Source: Mycetocola spongiae
GTDB taxonomy: Bacteria; Actinomycetota; Actinomycetes; Actinomycetales; Microbacteriaceae
Length of the DNA stretch: 64,000 nt
Reading direction: 5' to 3'
NCBI RefSeq assembly: GCF_020424085.1
Contig: NZ_CP080203.1
Span: forward strand, 434,001-498,000
Under the pieces are notes generated by a model. The model was not told the DNA's origin. It did not search any database and saw nothing but the letters and a program-made list of their open reading frames with translations. Shown in pieces: positions 31,392 to 40,257 of this stretch. Made by a program: the position numbers and the translations under genes. Every line of letters begins with the position of its first letter. The first letter of the stretch is position 1.

Positions 31392-32570
31392 ATGACCGTC
31401 ACCGCACTGACCAATATTGGACTCCTCGCGACCGGCGATCCGGCACTGGGCGCGGGGCTGCTGGGGGAGATCCCCGATGCGGCCCTGCTGATCGAGGACG
31501 GCCGCGTGGCCTGGGTGGGCCCGGCCTCCGCGGCCCCCGCCGCCGATCTTATGGTGGACCTCGCGGGCCACGCGGTGATTCCCGGGTTTGTGGACTCACA
31601 CTCGCATATTATTTTTGGCGGGGATCGCGCGGCGGAGTTTGCCGCAAGAATGGCGGGGGAGTCCTATAGCGCGGGCGGGATCGCAAGCACGGTGGCGGCC
31701 ACGCGGGCCGCGGCCGAGGCCGAGCTGGCCGAGCGTGCCGCGGGGTTTATTCGCGAGATGGCCGATCAGGGCACCACCACCGTGGAGATTAAGAGCGGTT
31801 ATGGCCTGGATCTGGCCACGGAGGAGCGGCTGTGCCGGATCGCGGCGGCCCTCACCGAGGACGTCACCTATCTGGGCGCCCATGTGGTGCCCGCCGAGTA
31901 TCGCGCCGATCCCGAGGCCTATGTGGACCTGGTCATCGGCGAGATGCTGGACGCCTGCGCCCCGCATGCCCGCTGGATCGATGCGTTTTGCGAGACGGGG
32001 GCCTTTAGCCTCGAGCAGACCCGGCGGGTCCTGGAGGCGGGCGCGGCCCGCGGCCTGGGTGTGCGGGTGCACGGTGCGCAGCTTGGCCCGAGTGAGGCGG
32101 TGGCGCTGGCCGTGGAGCTGGGGGCCGCGAGCATCGATCACTGCACCTATCTGAGCGAGCGGGATATCCGGCTGCTGGCCGGCTCGGATACCGTGGCCAC
32201 CCTCCTGCCCGGCGTGGAGTTTTCCACCCGGCAGCCCTATCCCGATGCCCGCGCGCTGCTGGACGCGGGGGTGCACGTGGCGCTCGCGAGCGATTGCAAT
32301 CCGGGGTCCTGCTTTACCTCCTCGATGCCGCTGTGTATCGCCCTCGCGGTGCGCGAAATGGGGATGACCCCGGCCGAGGCCATCAGCGCGGCCACCGCCG
32401 GGGGAGCGCGGGCCCTGCGCCATGCCGACCGCGGGGTGCTTCGGGTGGGGGCGCGCGCCGATATCGCCGAGATTACCGCGCCGTCCTATGTGCACCTCGC
32501 CTATCGGCCCGGGGTGCCGCTGATCGGTCGGGTCTGGCGCGCGGGTGAGCGCGTGGACTCCCGCGGCTGA
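31392..32570 (+). CDS. hutI: Imidazolonepropionase
   Basis: The 392-residue amidohydrolase opens 4-imidazolone-5-propionate to N-formimidoylglutamate, the third histidine step. Metal ligands are in the [10 protein letters not shown] motif, HGAQ, and [14 protein letters not shown] is a family signature. AAAGGAAC stands just before ATG 31392; the longer frame from 31263 runs through the end of the permease gene. It ends the hutH-hutU-permease-hutI operon and is followed by a tandem repeat. Confidence 0.95.
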   Translation: MTVTALTNIGLLATGDPALGAGLLGEIPDAALLIEDGRVAWVGPASAAPAADLMVDLAGHAVIPGFVDSHSHIIFGGDRAAEFAARMAGESYSAGGIASTVAATRAAAEAELAERAAGFIREMADQGTTTVEIKSGYGLDLATEERLCRIAAALTEDVTYLGAHVVPAEYRADPEAYVDLVIGEMLDACAPHARWIDAFCETGAFSLEQTRRVLEAGAARGLGVRVHGAQLGPSEAVALAVELGAASIDHCTYLSERDIRLLAGSDTVATLLPGVEFSTRQPYPDARALLDAGVHVALASDCNPGSCFTSSMPLCIALAVREMGMTPAEAISAATAGGARALRHADRGVLRVGARADIAEITAPSYVHLAYRPGVPLIGRVWRAGERVDSRG

Positions 32571-32572
32571 CC

Positions 32573-32796
32573 CGCAGGGTAGCCTGGCGGGCCTACTGGC
32601 CGCGTAGGGAACCCGGGAACTAGCGCTAGCCGCCGAGCGGTTCCGTCGCAGGGTGCCCGGGCGGGCGTACTGGTCGCGCAGGGTGCGCGGGAACTACTGT
32701 TCTAGCCGTCGAGCGGTTCCGTCGCAGGGTGCCCGGGCGGGCGTACTGGCCGCGCCGGATACCCGGGAGCTAGAGCTAGCCGCCGAGCGGTTCCGT
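32573..32796. repeat. Three tandem copies of a ~75-bp unit
   Basis: Copies lie at 32573-32646, 32647-32722 and 32723-32796. Each begins CGCAGGGT and ends GAGCGGTTCCGT; they differ at scattered positions. The last 21 bp of copy 3 encode the C-terminus and stop of the minus-strand reductase gene, so copies 1 and 2 carry duplicate fragments of that gene end. The centres contain small CTAG-type palindromes. Confidence 0.85.
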
Positions 32797-33504
32797 GAGG
32801 GGGCGGAAGCGCTGATAGAGCGTGCCCTCGGAGTCCATCAGGAGCCCGTGCAGTTCATAGCGGGTCACCAGGTTTTCGCTCTGGCCAAAGACCGGCTGCG
32901 GGGGGAGTACCACGCTGGGGGCCGCGGTGAGGAAAATCTCATCGATGGCCCCGGCGGCGAGAAAGCTTCCGGTCACGGTGGGTCCGCCCTCGCAGATCAC
33001 GCGGGTATAACCGTGTTCCGCGAGCGTATCGAGGATCTGTTCGGGGGTGGGATCGGCGGCATCTATGCCGATCACCGCGAGCACCCGGTCGCCCACCCGG
33101 CCCGTGACCTTCGGGACCGAGGCGCGCGGGCACAGCACGATAAGCCGTTCCCGGGCGCCCTCGTTATTGGGGACATCGCCGAGGTCGCCGCCGCGCGTGA
33201 GCACGGCCAGCGTGGCCCGGCGCGGAATGGTATATCCCTCGGCGCGCAGGCTCTGCGCCCCGACCAGCACAGCATGGGCCTGATCGCGGATTACGCCCAG
33301 AATATAGCGATCCACCCGGTTGGAGATGGTATCGCTGGTGCCGTCCTCGCCCGCGGCCGAGCCGTTCATCGTGGTGATCATATTCACCGCGACCCAGCGC
33401 TCACCCTCCAGCGCATAGCGCCGGGCAATCCACTCCCGCGCGGCCTCGTCCTCGGGATTAATATTTTCGAGCGTGGTGGGGATCAGCTCGGTGACGATAC
33501 TCAC
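32776..33504 (-). CDS. RibD C-terminal/dihydrofolate reductase-like protein
   Basis: The 242-residue protein has the pyrimidine reductase (RibD_C) fold: VNMITTMNGSAAGEDGTS for substrate and NADPH contact, VLVGAQSLRAEGY, and VICEGGPTVTGSFLAAG near the end. Stand-alone members reduce pterin-like or other substrates; the exact reaction is unknown, and no deaminase domain is fused. It starts 4 bp inside the SufE gene end, so is co-translated with it. Its 3' end is the source of the tandem repeat. Confidence 0.83.
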   Translation of the reverse strand: MSIVTELIPTTLENINPEDEAAREWIARRYALEGERWVAVNMITTMNGSAAGEDGTSDTISNRVDRYILGVIRDQAHAVLVGAQSLRAEGYTIPRRATLAVLTRGGDLGDVPNNEGARERLIVLCPRASVPKVTGRVGDRVLAVIGIDAADPTPEQILDTLAEHGYTRVICEGGPTVTGSFLAAGAIDEIFLTAAPSVVLPPQPVFGQSENLVTRYELHGLLMDSEGTLYQRFRPLTEPLGG

Positions 33505-33938
33505 GCGGTCTCGGCCTGCATGCGCACCTGGCGCTGGGCGCGCGCAAGCATGCCGGTCATCCCCGCGAGGCGCAGCGGGGAGACCGCGCGCGTGAGCCCG
33601 AGCGACTGCGGATAATCCGCGGGCACCGCGAGGGCCTCGGCCACCGTGAGGCCGTCAAAACCCTGTGCCAGGATGCTCGCGAAGCCGCGCGTGGTGGGGG
33701 CCTCCGGGGGCGCCGTGGCATGCATAAACACGCGGCCCTCGGCGGTCACCTCCATAAAAAGATAGACCGGCGACTGGCACTCGGCCACGCGCTCCAGCAG
33801 CTCGGGCCGATCCCGAAAGCGCTCGGGCAGTTCCGGGAGTTCCCGGGAAAAATCGAGCAGCAATTCGAGACGGTTGGCCTCCTCCAGATCGAGGAAATCC
33901 TCGCTGATTTCGGCAAATACTTCGGGTATGGCGGTCAT
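33501..33938 (-). CDS. sufE: SufE-family sulfur acceptor protein
   Basis: The 145-residue protein matches SufE: the acceptor cysteine is C54 in VAECQSPVYLF, and the C-terminal LGLTRAVSPLRLAGMTGML segment is conserved. SufE takes persulfide sulfur from a cysteine desulfurase for Fe-S cluster building; here the preceding rhodanese gene, 9 bp away, may be the sulfur donor. The sulfurtransferase-SufE pair is conserved in actinobacteria. Confidence 0.9.
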   Translation of the reverse strand: MTAIPEVFAEISEDFLDLEEANRLELLLDFSRELPELPERFRDRPELLERVAECQSPVYLFMEVTAEGRVFMHATAPPEAPTTRGFASILAQGFDGLTVAEALAVPADYPQSLGLTRAVSPLRLAGMTGMLARAQRQVRMQAETA

Positions 33939-33947
33939 GGAAGACGA

Positions 33948-34856
33948 TTATCCCACGCGGGGGAGTTCGCCGGGCTCCTCTCCCGTGACGATGGGGACCC
34001 GCACGGCGTTTCCCCATTCGGTCCAAGAGCCGTCATAGTTTCGGACATCGGAAAATCCGAGCAGGAAGCGCAGCGCAAACCAGGTATGGCTGGAGCGTTC
34101 CCCGATCCGGCAATAGGTGATCACGGAATCCTCGGGGCCCAAACCCAGGCCGCCCGCGCCATAGATGGCCTCCAGCTCGGTGCGCGGCAGATAGCCGCCG
34201 TCGGTGTCCACCGCGCGGGCCCAGGGAACGTTGCGGGCCGTGGGGATATGGCCGCCGCGCAGGACACCCTCCTCGGGATAATCGGGGTGGGTCACCCGCT
34301 CGCCGGTGTACTCCTGAGGGGAGCGAATATCGATCAGCGGGTTGCCCAGATGGGTGAGGACATCCTCGCGGAACGCGCGCTCGGTGCGGTCATCGCGGGT
34401 GATCACCGGATAGGTTGCGGGGGTAATGGCGGGCTTTTCCGTGGTGATGGCGCGGCCCTCGGTGATCCACTTATCGCGTCCGCCGTCCAGCAGTCGCACA
34501 TCGGGGTGGCCAAAGAGGGTGAAAACCCAGAGGGCATAGGCGGCCCACCAGTTGCTCTTATCGCCGTAGATCACCACGGTATCCTCGCGGGAGATTCCCT
34601 TTGCCGAGAGCAGCGCGGCAAAGCCCTCGCCGTCGAGATAATCGCGCACCACGGGGTCATTGAGCTCGGTATGCCAGTCCACCTTGATCGCGCCGGGGAT
34701 ATGGCCAAGCTCATAGAGCAGGACGTCCTCATCGGATTCCACGATCACCAGGCCGGGTTCCCCGCGGTGCTCCTCAAGCCAGGAGGTGGAGACGAGGGCG
34801 CCGGGCCGGGCATAATCGGCAAACTTCGGATCGGTTGTATCGGGGGCGATGGCCAC
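33948..34856 (-). CDS. sseA: Thiosulfate/3-mercaptopyruvate sulfurtransferase (two rhodanese domains)
   Basis: The 302-residue protein has tandem rhodanese domains. The inactive N-terminal one begins [10 protein letters not shown]; the active C-terminal one carries the catalytic cysteine in the loop CRIGERS. It moves sulfane sulfur to thiol acceptors or cyanide. GTG 34856 is chosen because AGGAGG stands 6 bp upstream; the longer start at 34928 lacks this. It heads a sulfurtransferase-sufE-reductase operon. Confidence 0.92.
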   Translation of the reverse strand: MAIAPDTTDPKFADYARPGALVSTSWLEEHRGEPGLVIVESDEDVLLYELGHIPGAIKVDWHTELNDPVVRDYLDGEGFAALLSAKGISREDTVVIYGDKSNWWAAYALWVFTLFGHPDVRLLDGGRDKWITEGRAITTEKPAITPATYPVITRDDRTERAFREDVLTHLGNPLIDIRSPQEYTGERVTHPDYPEEGVLRGGHIPTARNVPWARAVDTDGGYLPRTELEAIYGAGGLGLGPEDSVITYCRIGERSSHTWFALRFLLGFSDVRNYDGSWTEWGNAVRVPIVTGEEPGELPRVG

Positions 34857-35001
34857 GGAGTTCCTCCTGCGCAATGACGGTATTCGGGTGGTGGGGCGGT
34901 AGGCTGGATCATCTACAGCCCCATTCATTCGACGTTACGCATGTTTTGTGCGCTTGTCACCCACGACCCGTCTCAAAACGACATTCGAGGTTATTTAGTT
35001 C

Positions 35002-36036
35002 ATGTCTTCCGCACGCACGCTCGGCCGCGTGAGTATTACCGACCGCAATCCCCAGTCCTCCGCCGCGGAGATGATTGCGAGCCTGGTTCCGCCGCCGCAG
35101 TTTGCCACCGCCAGTTTTGAGTCCTACCGCCCCGATCCGGACTTCCCGGGACAGGTTGCGGCCGTGGAGATCCTGCGCGAGTTTGCCGGTTCCTGGGCGC
35201 CCGCCAAGGGTGGCGGTTTTTTCTCCCGCAAGAAGAAGGCCCCGGCGACTAAGCCCGGTGTGTATCTGGACGGCGGTTTTGGTGTGGGTAAAACCCACCT
35301 CCTGGCCTCGCTCTGGCATGCGGCGCCGGGCCCGCGCAAATATTTTGGCACGTTCATCGAGTACACATCGCTGGTGGGCGCGCTGGGTTATCAGCAGACC
35401 GTGCAGGCCATGACCGGCGCCACGCTGATCTGTATTGACGAGTTTGAGCTGGACGATCCGGGCGACACCATGGTGATGACCCGGCTGCTGGGCGAGCTGG
35501 TCAAGACCGGCACGCGCATCGCCGCCACCTCCAATACCCCGCCCAATGCGCTCGGCGAGGGGCGCTTTGCCGCCTCGGACTTCCTGCGCGAGATCCAGGC
35601 GATGTCGGATAATTTTGACACCCTGCGCATCGACGGCACCGATTATCGCCGCCGCTCGGTATCGGGTCACGCGATCATCACCCCCGAGGAGGAGTATGAG
35701 GCGGCGCTGGAGCGGGGCCTCGACGCGGATGCCGAGTTCTCCGACGATAATTTTGACTCCCTAATGGCGCATCTGGCCACCGTGCACCCCTCGCGCTATA
35801 TGGCGCTGATTGGTCGCATCCAGCGCCTCGGCCTGCGCGGCGTGCACGAGCTCACCAGCCAGACCGAGGCGCTGCGCCTCGTGGCCTTTATCGACCGGGT
35901 CTACGACGCGCAGGTGCCGATCGTGGCCACCGGCGTGGCGCTGGACTCGGTATTTGGCGGCGATATGCTCGGCGGCGGCTATCGCAAAAAATATCTGCGC
36001 GCGGTCTCGCGCATGATCGCCCTGACCAACGCCTAA
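35002..36036 (+). CDS. zapE: Cell division protein ZapE (AFG1-like ATPase)
   Basis: The 344-residue ATPase has Walker A GGFGVGKTHL (91-100), Walker B ICIDEFELDD and the sensor ATSNTPPNALGEG. In E. coli ZapE acts on the FtsZ ring; the actinobacterial role is not established. It stands alone between a promoter region (34857-35001) and a strong terminator. Confidence 0.9.
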   Translation: MSSARTLGRVSITDRNPQSSAAEMIASLVPPPQFATASFESYRPDPDFPGQVAAVEILREFAGSWAPAKGGGFFSRKKKAPATKPGVYLDGGFGVGKTHLLASLWHAAPGPRKYFGTFIEYTSLVGALGYQQTVQAMTGATLICIDEFELDDPGDTMVMTRLLGELVKTGTRIAATSNTPPNALGEGRFAASDFLREIQAMSDNFDTLRIDGTDYRRRSVSGHAIITPEEEYEAALERGLDADAEFSDDNFDSLMAHLATVHPSRYMALIGRIQRLGLRGVHELTSQTEALRLVAFIDRVYDAQVPIVATGVALDSVFGGDMLGGGYRKKYLRAVSRMIALTNA

Positions 36037-36045
36037 ACGGCGAGG

Positions 36046-36078
36046 CCCCGCCCGCGAGCTGTCGCGGGCGGGGTTTTT
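36046..36078 (+). terminator. Intrinsic terminator of zapE
   Basis: A perfect 12-bp stem (36046-36057 with 36062-36073), GCTG loop and five T. It overlaps the stop of the convergent TetR gene by two bases. Confidence 0.92.
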
Positions 36079-36649
36079 AGCGTGTGGACTCGGCGTGGGT
36101 GCGGGCGAGATCGAGGAGCGCAAGCGCCTCGCTGCGGTCGATCCGCGCGATCAGGAGAGCGCTCACCAGCAGCCCGGTGATGAGCTTTGCCCGGGGGAGT
36201 GGATCGGGGTCCCCGGCCGCCTCGAGGGCGTGGGCGAGCGCCGCCTCCAGCTCGGAGCGATAGCCGCGGATCACGGCTCCGGCGGCGTCATCGCGCGCCC
36301 CGATGCCCGGGGCCGCGCTCACGAGCATGCAGCCCAGGTGGGGGGAATCCGAGGCGAGCGTGCCGAGGGTTGAGGAGAAGCCGTCCAGATAGTCCCGCAC
36401 GCCATTGCGCCCGGGGGTGGGATGCAGGAGCGGGGCCAGCCGGGGGCGCACGATGCTACCCAGATACTCCTCCACCGCGGCATCAAAGAGCCCGCGCTTG
36501 GAGCCAAACGCCTGATACAGGCTGGAGCGGCCGAGCCCGGTGGCGCGTTCCAGATCGGCGAGTGAGGCCATGTCATAACCGTGCTCCCAGAACACATCGC
36601 GCGCGGCGCGGACCACCGCATCGGTATCAAATTCGCGGGTGCGGGCCAT
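36077..36649 (-). CDS. TetR/AcrR-family regulator
   Basis: The 190-residue protein has the TetR N-terminal HTH (SLADLERATGLGRSSLYQAFGSKRGLFDAAV) and a helical ligand domain with GCMLVSAAPGIGARD, typical of repressors of redox or quinone-responsive oxidoreductases. ATG 36649 is preferred over the earlier candidate at 36700, which lies in the operator region. It is divergent from a DUF1304-oxidoreductase pair, which it probably represses. Confidence 0.88.
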   Translation of the reverse strand: MARTREFDTDAVVRAARDVFWEHGYDMASLADLERATGLGRSSLYQAFGSKRGLFDAAVEEYLGSIVRPRLAPLLHPTPGRNGVRDYLDGFSSTLGTLASDSPHLGCMLVSAAPGIGARDDAAGAVIRGYRSELEAALAHALEAAGDPDPLPRAKLITGLLVSALLIARIDRSEALALLDLARTHAESTR

Positions 36650-36662
36650 GATTTCCCCATTC

Positions 36663-36691
36663 TGTATCAATCGGTACAGATTTATTGTACA
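36663..36691. promoter_or_regulatory. TetR operator region
   Basis: A 16-bp imperfect palindrome TGTATCAATCGGTACA (36663-36678) is followed by a further half-site TGTACA (36686-36691). It lies between the divergent TetR and DUF1304 starts; a two-dimer TetR site is the simplest reading. Confidence 0.6.
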
Positions 36692-36737
36692 GTGGAACAC
36701 ACACGATTCCTAACCCCGATGATTGGACCCCACCGTG

Positions 36738-37118
36738 ATGATCCTGGCCCTCGTCCTGGCCGGCCTCGCCGCCGCCCTGCACTGCTATATCTTTGTGCTC
36801 GAATCGGTCCGCTGGACCGCTCCGGCCACCATGAAGACCTTCGGCGTCGCGAGCGCCGCCGAGGCCGAGACCACCCGCGGGCTCGCCTTTAACCAGGGTT
36901 TTTATAACCTGTTTCTGGCGATCGCGGTCTTCCTGGGCATCGGCCTCCTGGCCGCCGGAAATATCGCCGTGGGTGCCACGCTGATCTTTGTGGGCGTGGG
37001 ATCGATGTTTGCGGCGTCGCTTGTGCTGATCCTCTCCGATGGCAGCAAGGCACGCGCCGCGATCACGCAGGGCACCCTGCCCCTGCTCACCCTGATCTTC
37101 CTGATCATCGCACTCTAG
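36738..37118 (+). CDS. DUF1304 family membrane protein
   Basis: The 126-residue protein has four transmembrane helices and the family features HCYIFVLES and TRGLAFNQGFYNLFLA. Function is unknown. ATG 36738 is chosen; GTG 36735 and TTG 36723 are possible. It is followed after 11 bp by an oxidoreductase gene and preceded by a divergent TetR gene, a frequent trio. Confidence 0.87.
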   Translation: MILALVLAGLAAALHCYIFVLESVRWTAPATMKTFGVASAAEAETTRGLAFNQGFYNLFLAIAVFLGIGLLAAGNIAVGATLIFVGVGSMFAASLVLILSDGSKARAAITQGTLPLLTLIFLIIAL

Positions 37119-37129
37119 AAAGGCCCGCT

Positions 37130-38146
37130 ATGACCCTCCCCACCCCCAGTATTCAGTTCCAGCTTGCCGCCCGCCCCGTGGGTTGGCCCACCGCGGAGGA
37201 CGTGCAGCGCGTGGTGATTAACCTGCCCGAGCTCGCCGAGGGCGAGGTCCGCGTGGCCAATGAGTTCCTCTCCGTGGACCCCTATATGCGCGGGCGCATG
37301 AACGATGTGGCCTCCTATGTGCCGCCGTATAACCTCGGCGAGACCATGACCGGCGGCGCGGTGGGCCGCGTGCTCGCCTCGCGCGACCCGCGCATCAGCG
37401 TGGGCGATGTGGTGGTGCACCAATACGGCTGGCGCGATATTGCCCAGGCCGGCGGCGACCAGTTCCGCGTGGTGCCCGAGGTGCCGGGCATTCCGCTCTC
37501 CGCCTATCTGGGCGTGCTGGGCATGACCGGGCTGACCGCCTTTGTGGGCCTGCGCGAGATCGCCGGGCTGCGCGAGGGCGATACCGTATTTATCTCCGGC
37601 GCCGCGGGTGCCGTGGGCACCATTGCCGGCCAGATCGCCCGGCTTCTGGGCGCCTCCCGCGTGGTGGGTTCCGCCGGTTCCGCCGAGAAGGTGGCGCTGC
37701 TGACCGAAAAATACGGCTACGACGCGGCGTTTAACTATCACGATGGTCCGGTGGCCGAACAGCTGGCACTCGCGGCCCCCGAGGGCATCGATGTCTATTT
37801 TGATAACGTCGGAGGCGAGCACCTCGAGGCCGCGATCGGCGCGCTGCGTCGCGGCGGACGCGCGGCCCTATGCGGCGCTATCGCCCAGTACAACACCACG
37901 GAGGAGGCGGTGGGCCCGCGCAATATGGCCGACCTGATCACCCGCAGCCTGACCCTCACCGGCTTCACGGTCGGCAGCCACACCGGCTTTGCCCCGGAGT
38001 TCCAGGCCGCGATGGCCGGCTGGCTCGCCGCGGGCGACGTGGTTTTTGACGAGACCGTGGTGGAGGGAATCGATAATACCCTCGACGCGTTCCTCGACCT
38101 GATGCGCGGCGCCAATATTGGCAAGATGGTGGTACACACGGCCTAG
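37130..38146 (+). CDS. NADP-dependent MDR-family oxidoreductase (CurA/leukotriene reductase-like)
   Basis: The 338-residue zinc-free MDR reductase has the NADP-binding GAAGAVGTIAGQIARLLGA, the SVDPYMRGRMND motif and YFDNVGGEHLEAAI, all typical of enzymes that reduce alpha,beta-unsaturated carbonyls. It probably detoxifies reactive enones, with TetR sensing the electrophile. It shares an operon with DUF1304 and ends at a terminator. Confidence 0.9.
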   Translation: MTLPTPSIQFQLAARPVGWPTAEDVQRVVINLPELAEGEVRVANEFLSVDPYMRGRMNDVASYVPPYNLGETMTGGAVGRVLASRDPRISVGDVVVHQYGWRDIAQAGGDQFRVVPEVPGIPLSAYLGVLGMTGLTAFVGLREIAGLREGDTVFISGAAGAVGTIAGQIARLLGASRVVGSAGSAEKVALLTEKYGYDAAFNYHDGPVAEQLALAAPEGIDVYFDNVGGEHLEAAIGALRRGGRAALCGAIAQYNTTEEAVGPRNMADLITRSLTLTGFTVGSHTGFAPEFQAAMAGWLAAGDVVFDETVVEGIDNTLDAFLDLMRGANIGKMVVHTA

Positions 38147-38162
38147 CCGCAGGGTCGGCGAT

Positions 38163-38191
38163 CGGGGGCGGGAGCAATCCCGCCCCCGTTT
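38163..38191 (+). terminator. Intrinsic terminator
   Basis: An 11-bp perfect stem (38163-38173 with 38178-38188), loop GCAA, then TTT, following the oxidoreductase gene. Confidence 0.8.
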
Positions 38192-38284
38192 GTCGTATCC
38201 GGACGCGGCGTCGGTCCCGCTCGCTAGCATGGTGTTATCAGTAGCCATCGCCGCGGCCGCACGCCGCACCATAGAGGAGGACCC

Positions 38285-38644
38285 GTGGCCAGACTCGCCA
38301 TGATCACCGTAGATACAACCGATGCGCGGGCCCTGGCCGCGTGGTGGGCCAAAATCCTCGGAGGCACCGTCGCCGACGATAACGAGGGCTGGTTCTGCAC
38401 CGTATCCGCGCCGGAGCTGCCCCTGGTACTGGGCTTCCAGAAGGTTGACGATCCCACGCCCGGGAAAAATCGCCTGCACCTGGACCTCGACCTGGAGCCC
38501 GGCGAGACCAACCGCGCCGCCGCCGTGGACCGGCTGGTAACGGCGGGGGCCACCCATATCGAGCAGCATACGATCTCCGGATTCACGTGGGACGTGCTGG
38601 CCGATCCCGATGGCAACCGGTTCTGCCTGGGCGACCCGCACTAG
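38285..38644 (+). CDS. VOC (glyoxalase-like) family protein
   Basis: The 119-residue single-module protein has the vicinal-oxygen-chelate fold: MITVDTTDARALAAWWAKIL, the RLHLDLDLE strand with a metal-type His, and a DPDGNRFCLGDP end. Function cannot be specified. GTG 38285 has GAGGAGG upstream. It stands alone. Confidence 0.85.
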   Translation: MARLAMITVDTTDARALAAWWAKILGGTVADDNEGWFCTVSAPELPLVLGFQKVDDPTPGKNRLHLDLDLEPGETNRAAAVDRLVTAGATHIEQHTISGFTWDVLADPDGNRFCLGDPH

Positions 38645-38729
38645 CGGAGGGCGCGGGTGGCTGCGCCGCGGCGCAGCCACCCTGCCCCCCATTGGGCCGA
38701 AACACGATGTTCACGAGCGGGCTACACCC

Positions 38730-38768
38730 GTAATCGTTTCGAAACACGTTGTGTACCGTCACCGAAAT
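38730..38768 (+). promoter_or_regulatory. Two GlnR-like boxes upstream of amtB
   Basis: GTAAT-N6-GAAAC at 38730-38745 and GTACC-N6-GAAAT at 38753-38768 each match the known GlnR half-site pattern GTnAC-N6-GAAAC with one mismatch per half or better. Placed 89 bp upstream of an ammonium transporter start, a classical GlnR target. Confidence 0.6.
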
Positions 38769-38856
38769 CTTCAACCGTCAAGCTGTCATCACGGCGCAAG
38801 ACACCCCCTCTCATCACATCCGGGGTCTGCGCATAACTCGACGGTTAGGAAAGATT

Positions 38857-40110
38857 ATGGACACGGGATCTCTGGCCTGGGGAATTATGGCCACCGCTAT
38901 GGTGCTGCTGATGACCCCCGGCGTCGCATTCTTCTACGGTGGGCTTGTGAAGATCACAAGCGTGGTCAGCATGCTGATGCTGAGCTTCGGGTCGATGGCC
39001 CTCATCGCGGGCCTCTGGATTCTCTACGGCTACAACATGAGCAGCGTGGATAACCCCGGGGACTTCGCCGGTAACCCCTTCCAGGACTTCGGGCTCGGCT
39101 CAATCGCGAGCGGCGCGGATGCCAATACCAACCTCCTCGGTGTGGCCTTCGGCGCCACGTTTGGCATCATCACCGTGGCCCTGATCTCGGGCGCCATCGC
39201 CGACCGGGCCAAGTTTGGTGCCTGGATGATCTTCGCCGGTATCTGGGCCACCGTGGTGTATTTCCCCGTGGCCGCCTGGGTCTGGGGTGGCGGGTGGATT
39301 CAGAACCTCGGCACCACGCTCTTTGGTGAGGATTCCGGCATCGAGGTGCTGGACTATGCCGGGGGAACCGCCGTGCATATCAACGCCGGTGCCGCCGCGC
39401 TGGCCCTCGCCCTGGTCCTGGGCAAGCGCCTCGGCTTCGAAAAGGGCATCATGAAGCCGCATAACGTGCCGCTGACCCTGATCGGTGCCTCGATCCTCTG
39501 GTTCGGGTGGTTTGGCTTCAACGCCGGCGCCCAGTGGTCCTCCGGAATGGATACCGTGGGCCTGATCGTGATCAACACCCTGGGTGCCACCGCCACCGCA
39601 ATCATCGGCTGGCTCATCGTGGAGAAGCTGCGTCACGGCAAGCCCACCTCGGTGGGGGCCGCCTCGGGAGCCGTGGCCGGACTGGTCGCCATCACCCCCG
39701 CCTGTGCCAACCTCACCCCGGGCTGGGCCCTGCTGCTGGGCCTGATCACCGGTGCCGTATGCGCCGTGGCCATCGAATTGAAGTTCCGCCTCGGTTATGA
39801 CGATTCGCTGGACGTGGTGGGCATCCACCTCGTGGGTGGCCTGATCGGTACCGTGTATCTGGGGCTGTTTGCCACCGAAACCGGCCTGTTTGTGGGCGGC
39901 GACTTCCGCCAGCTGGTGGTGCAGGTCATCGCGGTCCTCGCGGTCCTCGTCTACTCCTTCCTGATCGCCTTCATCATCGGTCTCGCAATCGAGAAGACCA
40001 TGGGCTTCCGGGTGGCCAATGAGGACGAGCTCGCCGGCGTTGATAACGCCGTCCACGGAGAGGAGGGCTATAACATGCCTCCCACCTCCACCATCTCCGC
40101 CACCATCTAG
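38857..40110 (+). CDS. amtB: Ammonium transporter
   Basis: The 417-residue protein has 11 transmembrane helices. The pore histidines lie in GGTAVHINAGAAALAL and VVGIHLVGGLIGT, and MLMLSFGSMALIAGLWILYG is the Amt signature. It conducts ammonium at low external nitrogen. ATG 38857 follows TAGGAAAG; the frame could extend upstream to 38749 but that would run through the promoter boxes. No glnB-type PII gene follows, unlike many amtB operons. Confidence 0.94.
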   Translation: MDTGSLAWGIMATAMVLLMTPGVAFFYGGLVKITSVVSMLMLSFGSMALIAGLWILYGYNMSSVDNPGDFAGNPFQDFGLGSIASGADANTNLLGVAFGATFGIITVALISGAIADRAKFGAWMIFAGIWATVVYFPVAAWVWGGGWIQNLGTTLFGEDSGIEVLDYAGGTAVHINAGAAALALALVLGKRLGFEKGIMKPHNVPLTLIGASILWFGWFGFNAGAQWSSGMDTVGLIVINTLGATATAIIGWLIVEKLRHGKPTSVGAASGAVAGLVAITPACANLTPGWALLLGLITGAVCAVAIELKFRLGYDDSLDVVGIHLVGGLIGTVYLGLFATETGLFVGGDFRQLVVQVIAVLAVLVYSFLIAFIIGLAIEKTMGFRVANEDELAGVDNAVHGEEGYNMPPTSTISATI

Positions 40111-40125
40111 CTGGCGAACCCCCGT

Positions 40126-40239
40126 CCCATCCTTCGAGCGCCCGCCGTCGCGCACTCGAGGGATGGGGCCTCACCCCCCCCCAAGACCGTCCCATCCTTT
40201 GAAAGCCCGCCGTCGCGCCTTCGAGGGATGGGGCTTTTT
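40126..40239 (+). terminator. Duplicated terminator hairpins after amtB
   Basis: Two near-identical hairpins lie in tandem at 40126-40167 and 40191-40232. Both have CCCATCC/GGATGGG arms and the same loop core GCCCGCCGTCGCGC; only the second has a T-tract (40235-40239). The first looks like a copy that lost its U-tail. Confidence 0.8.
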
Positions 40240-40257
40240 CTGTATTACCGTGCGTAT

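Noticed and set aside
32573-32796. CRISPR-like array
   Set aside because: The copies are directly adjacent with no unique spacers, so this is a tandem repeat.
32653-33615. 320-codon plus-strand frame over the repeat and the RibD-like gene
   Set aside because: It opposes a recognisable reductase, and its translation has no family features.
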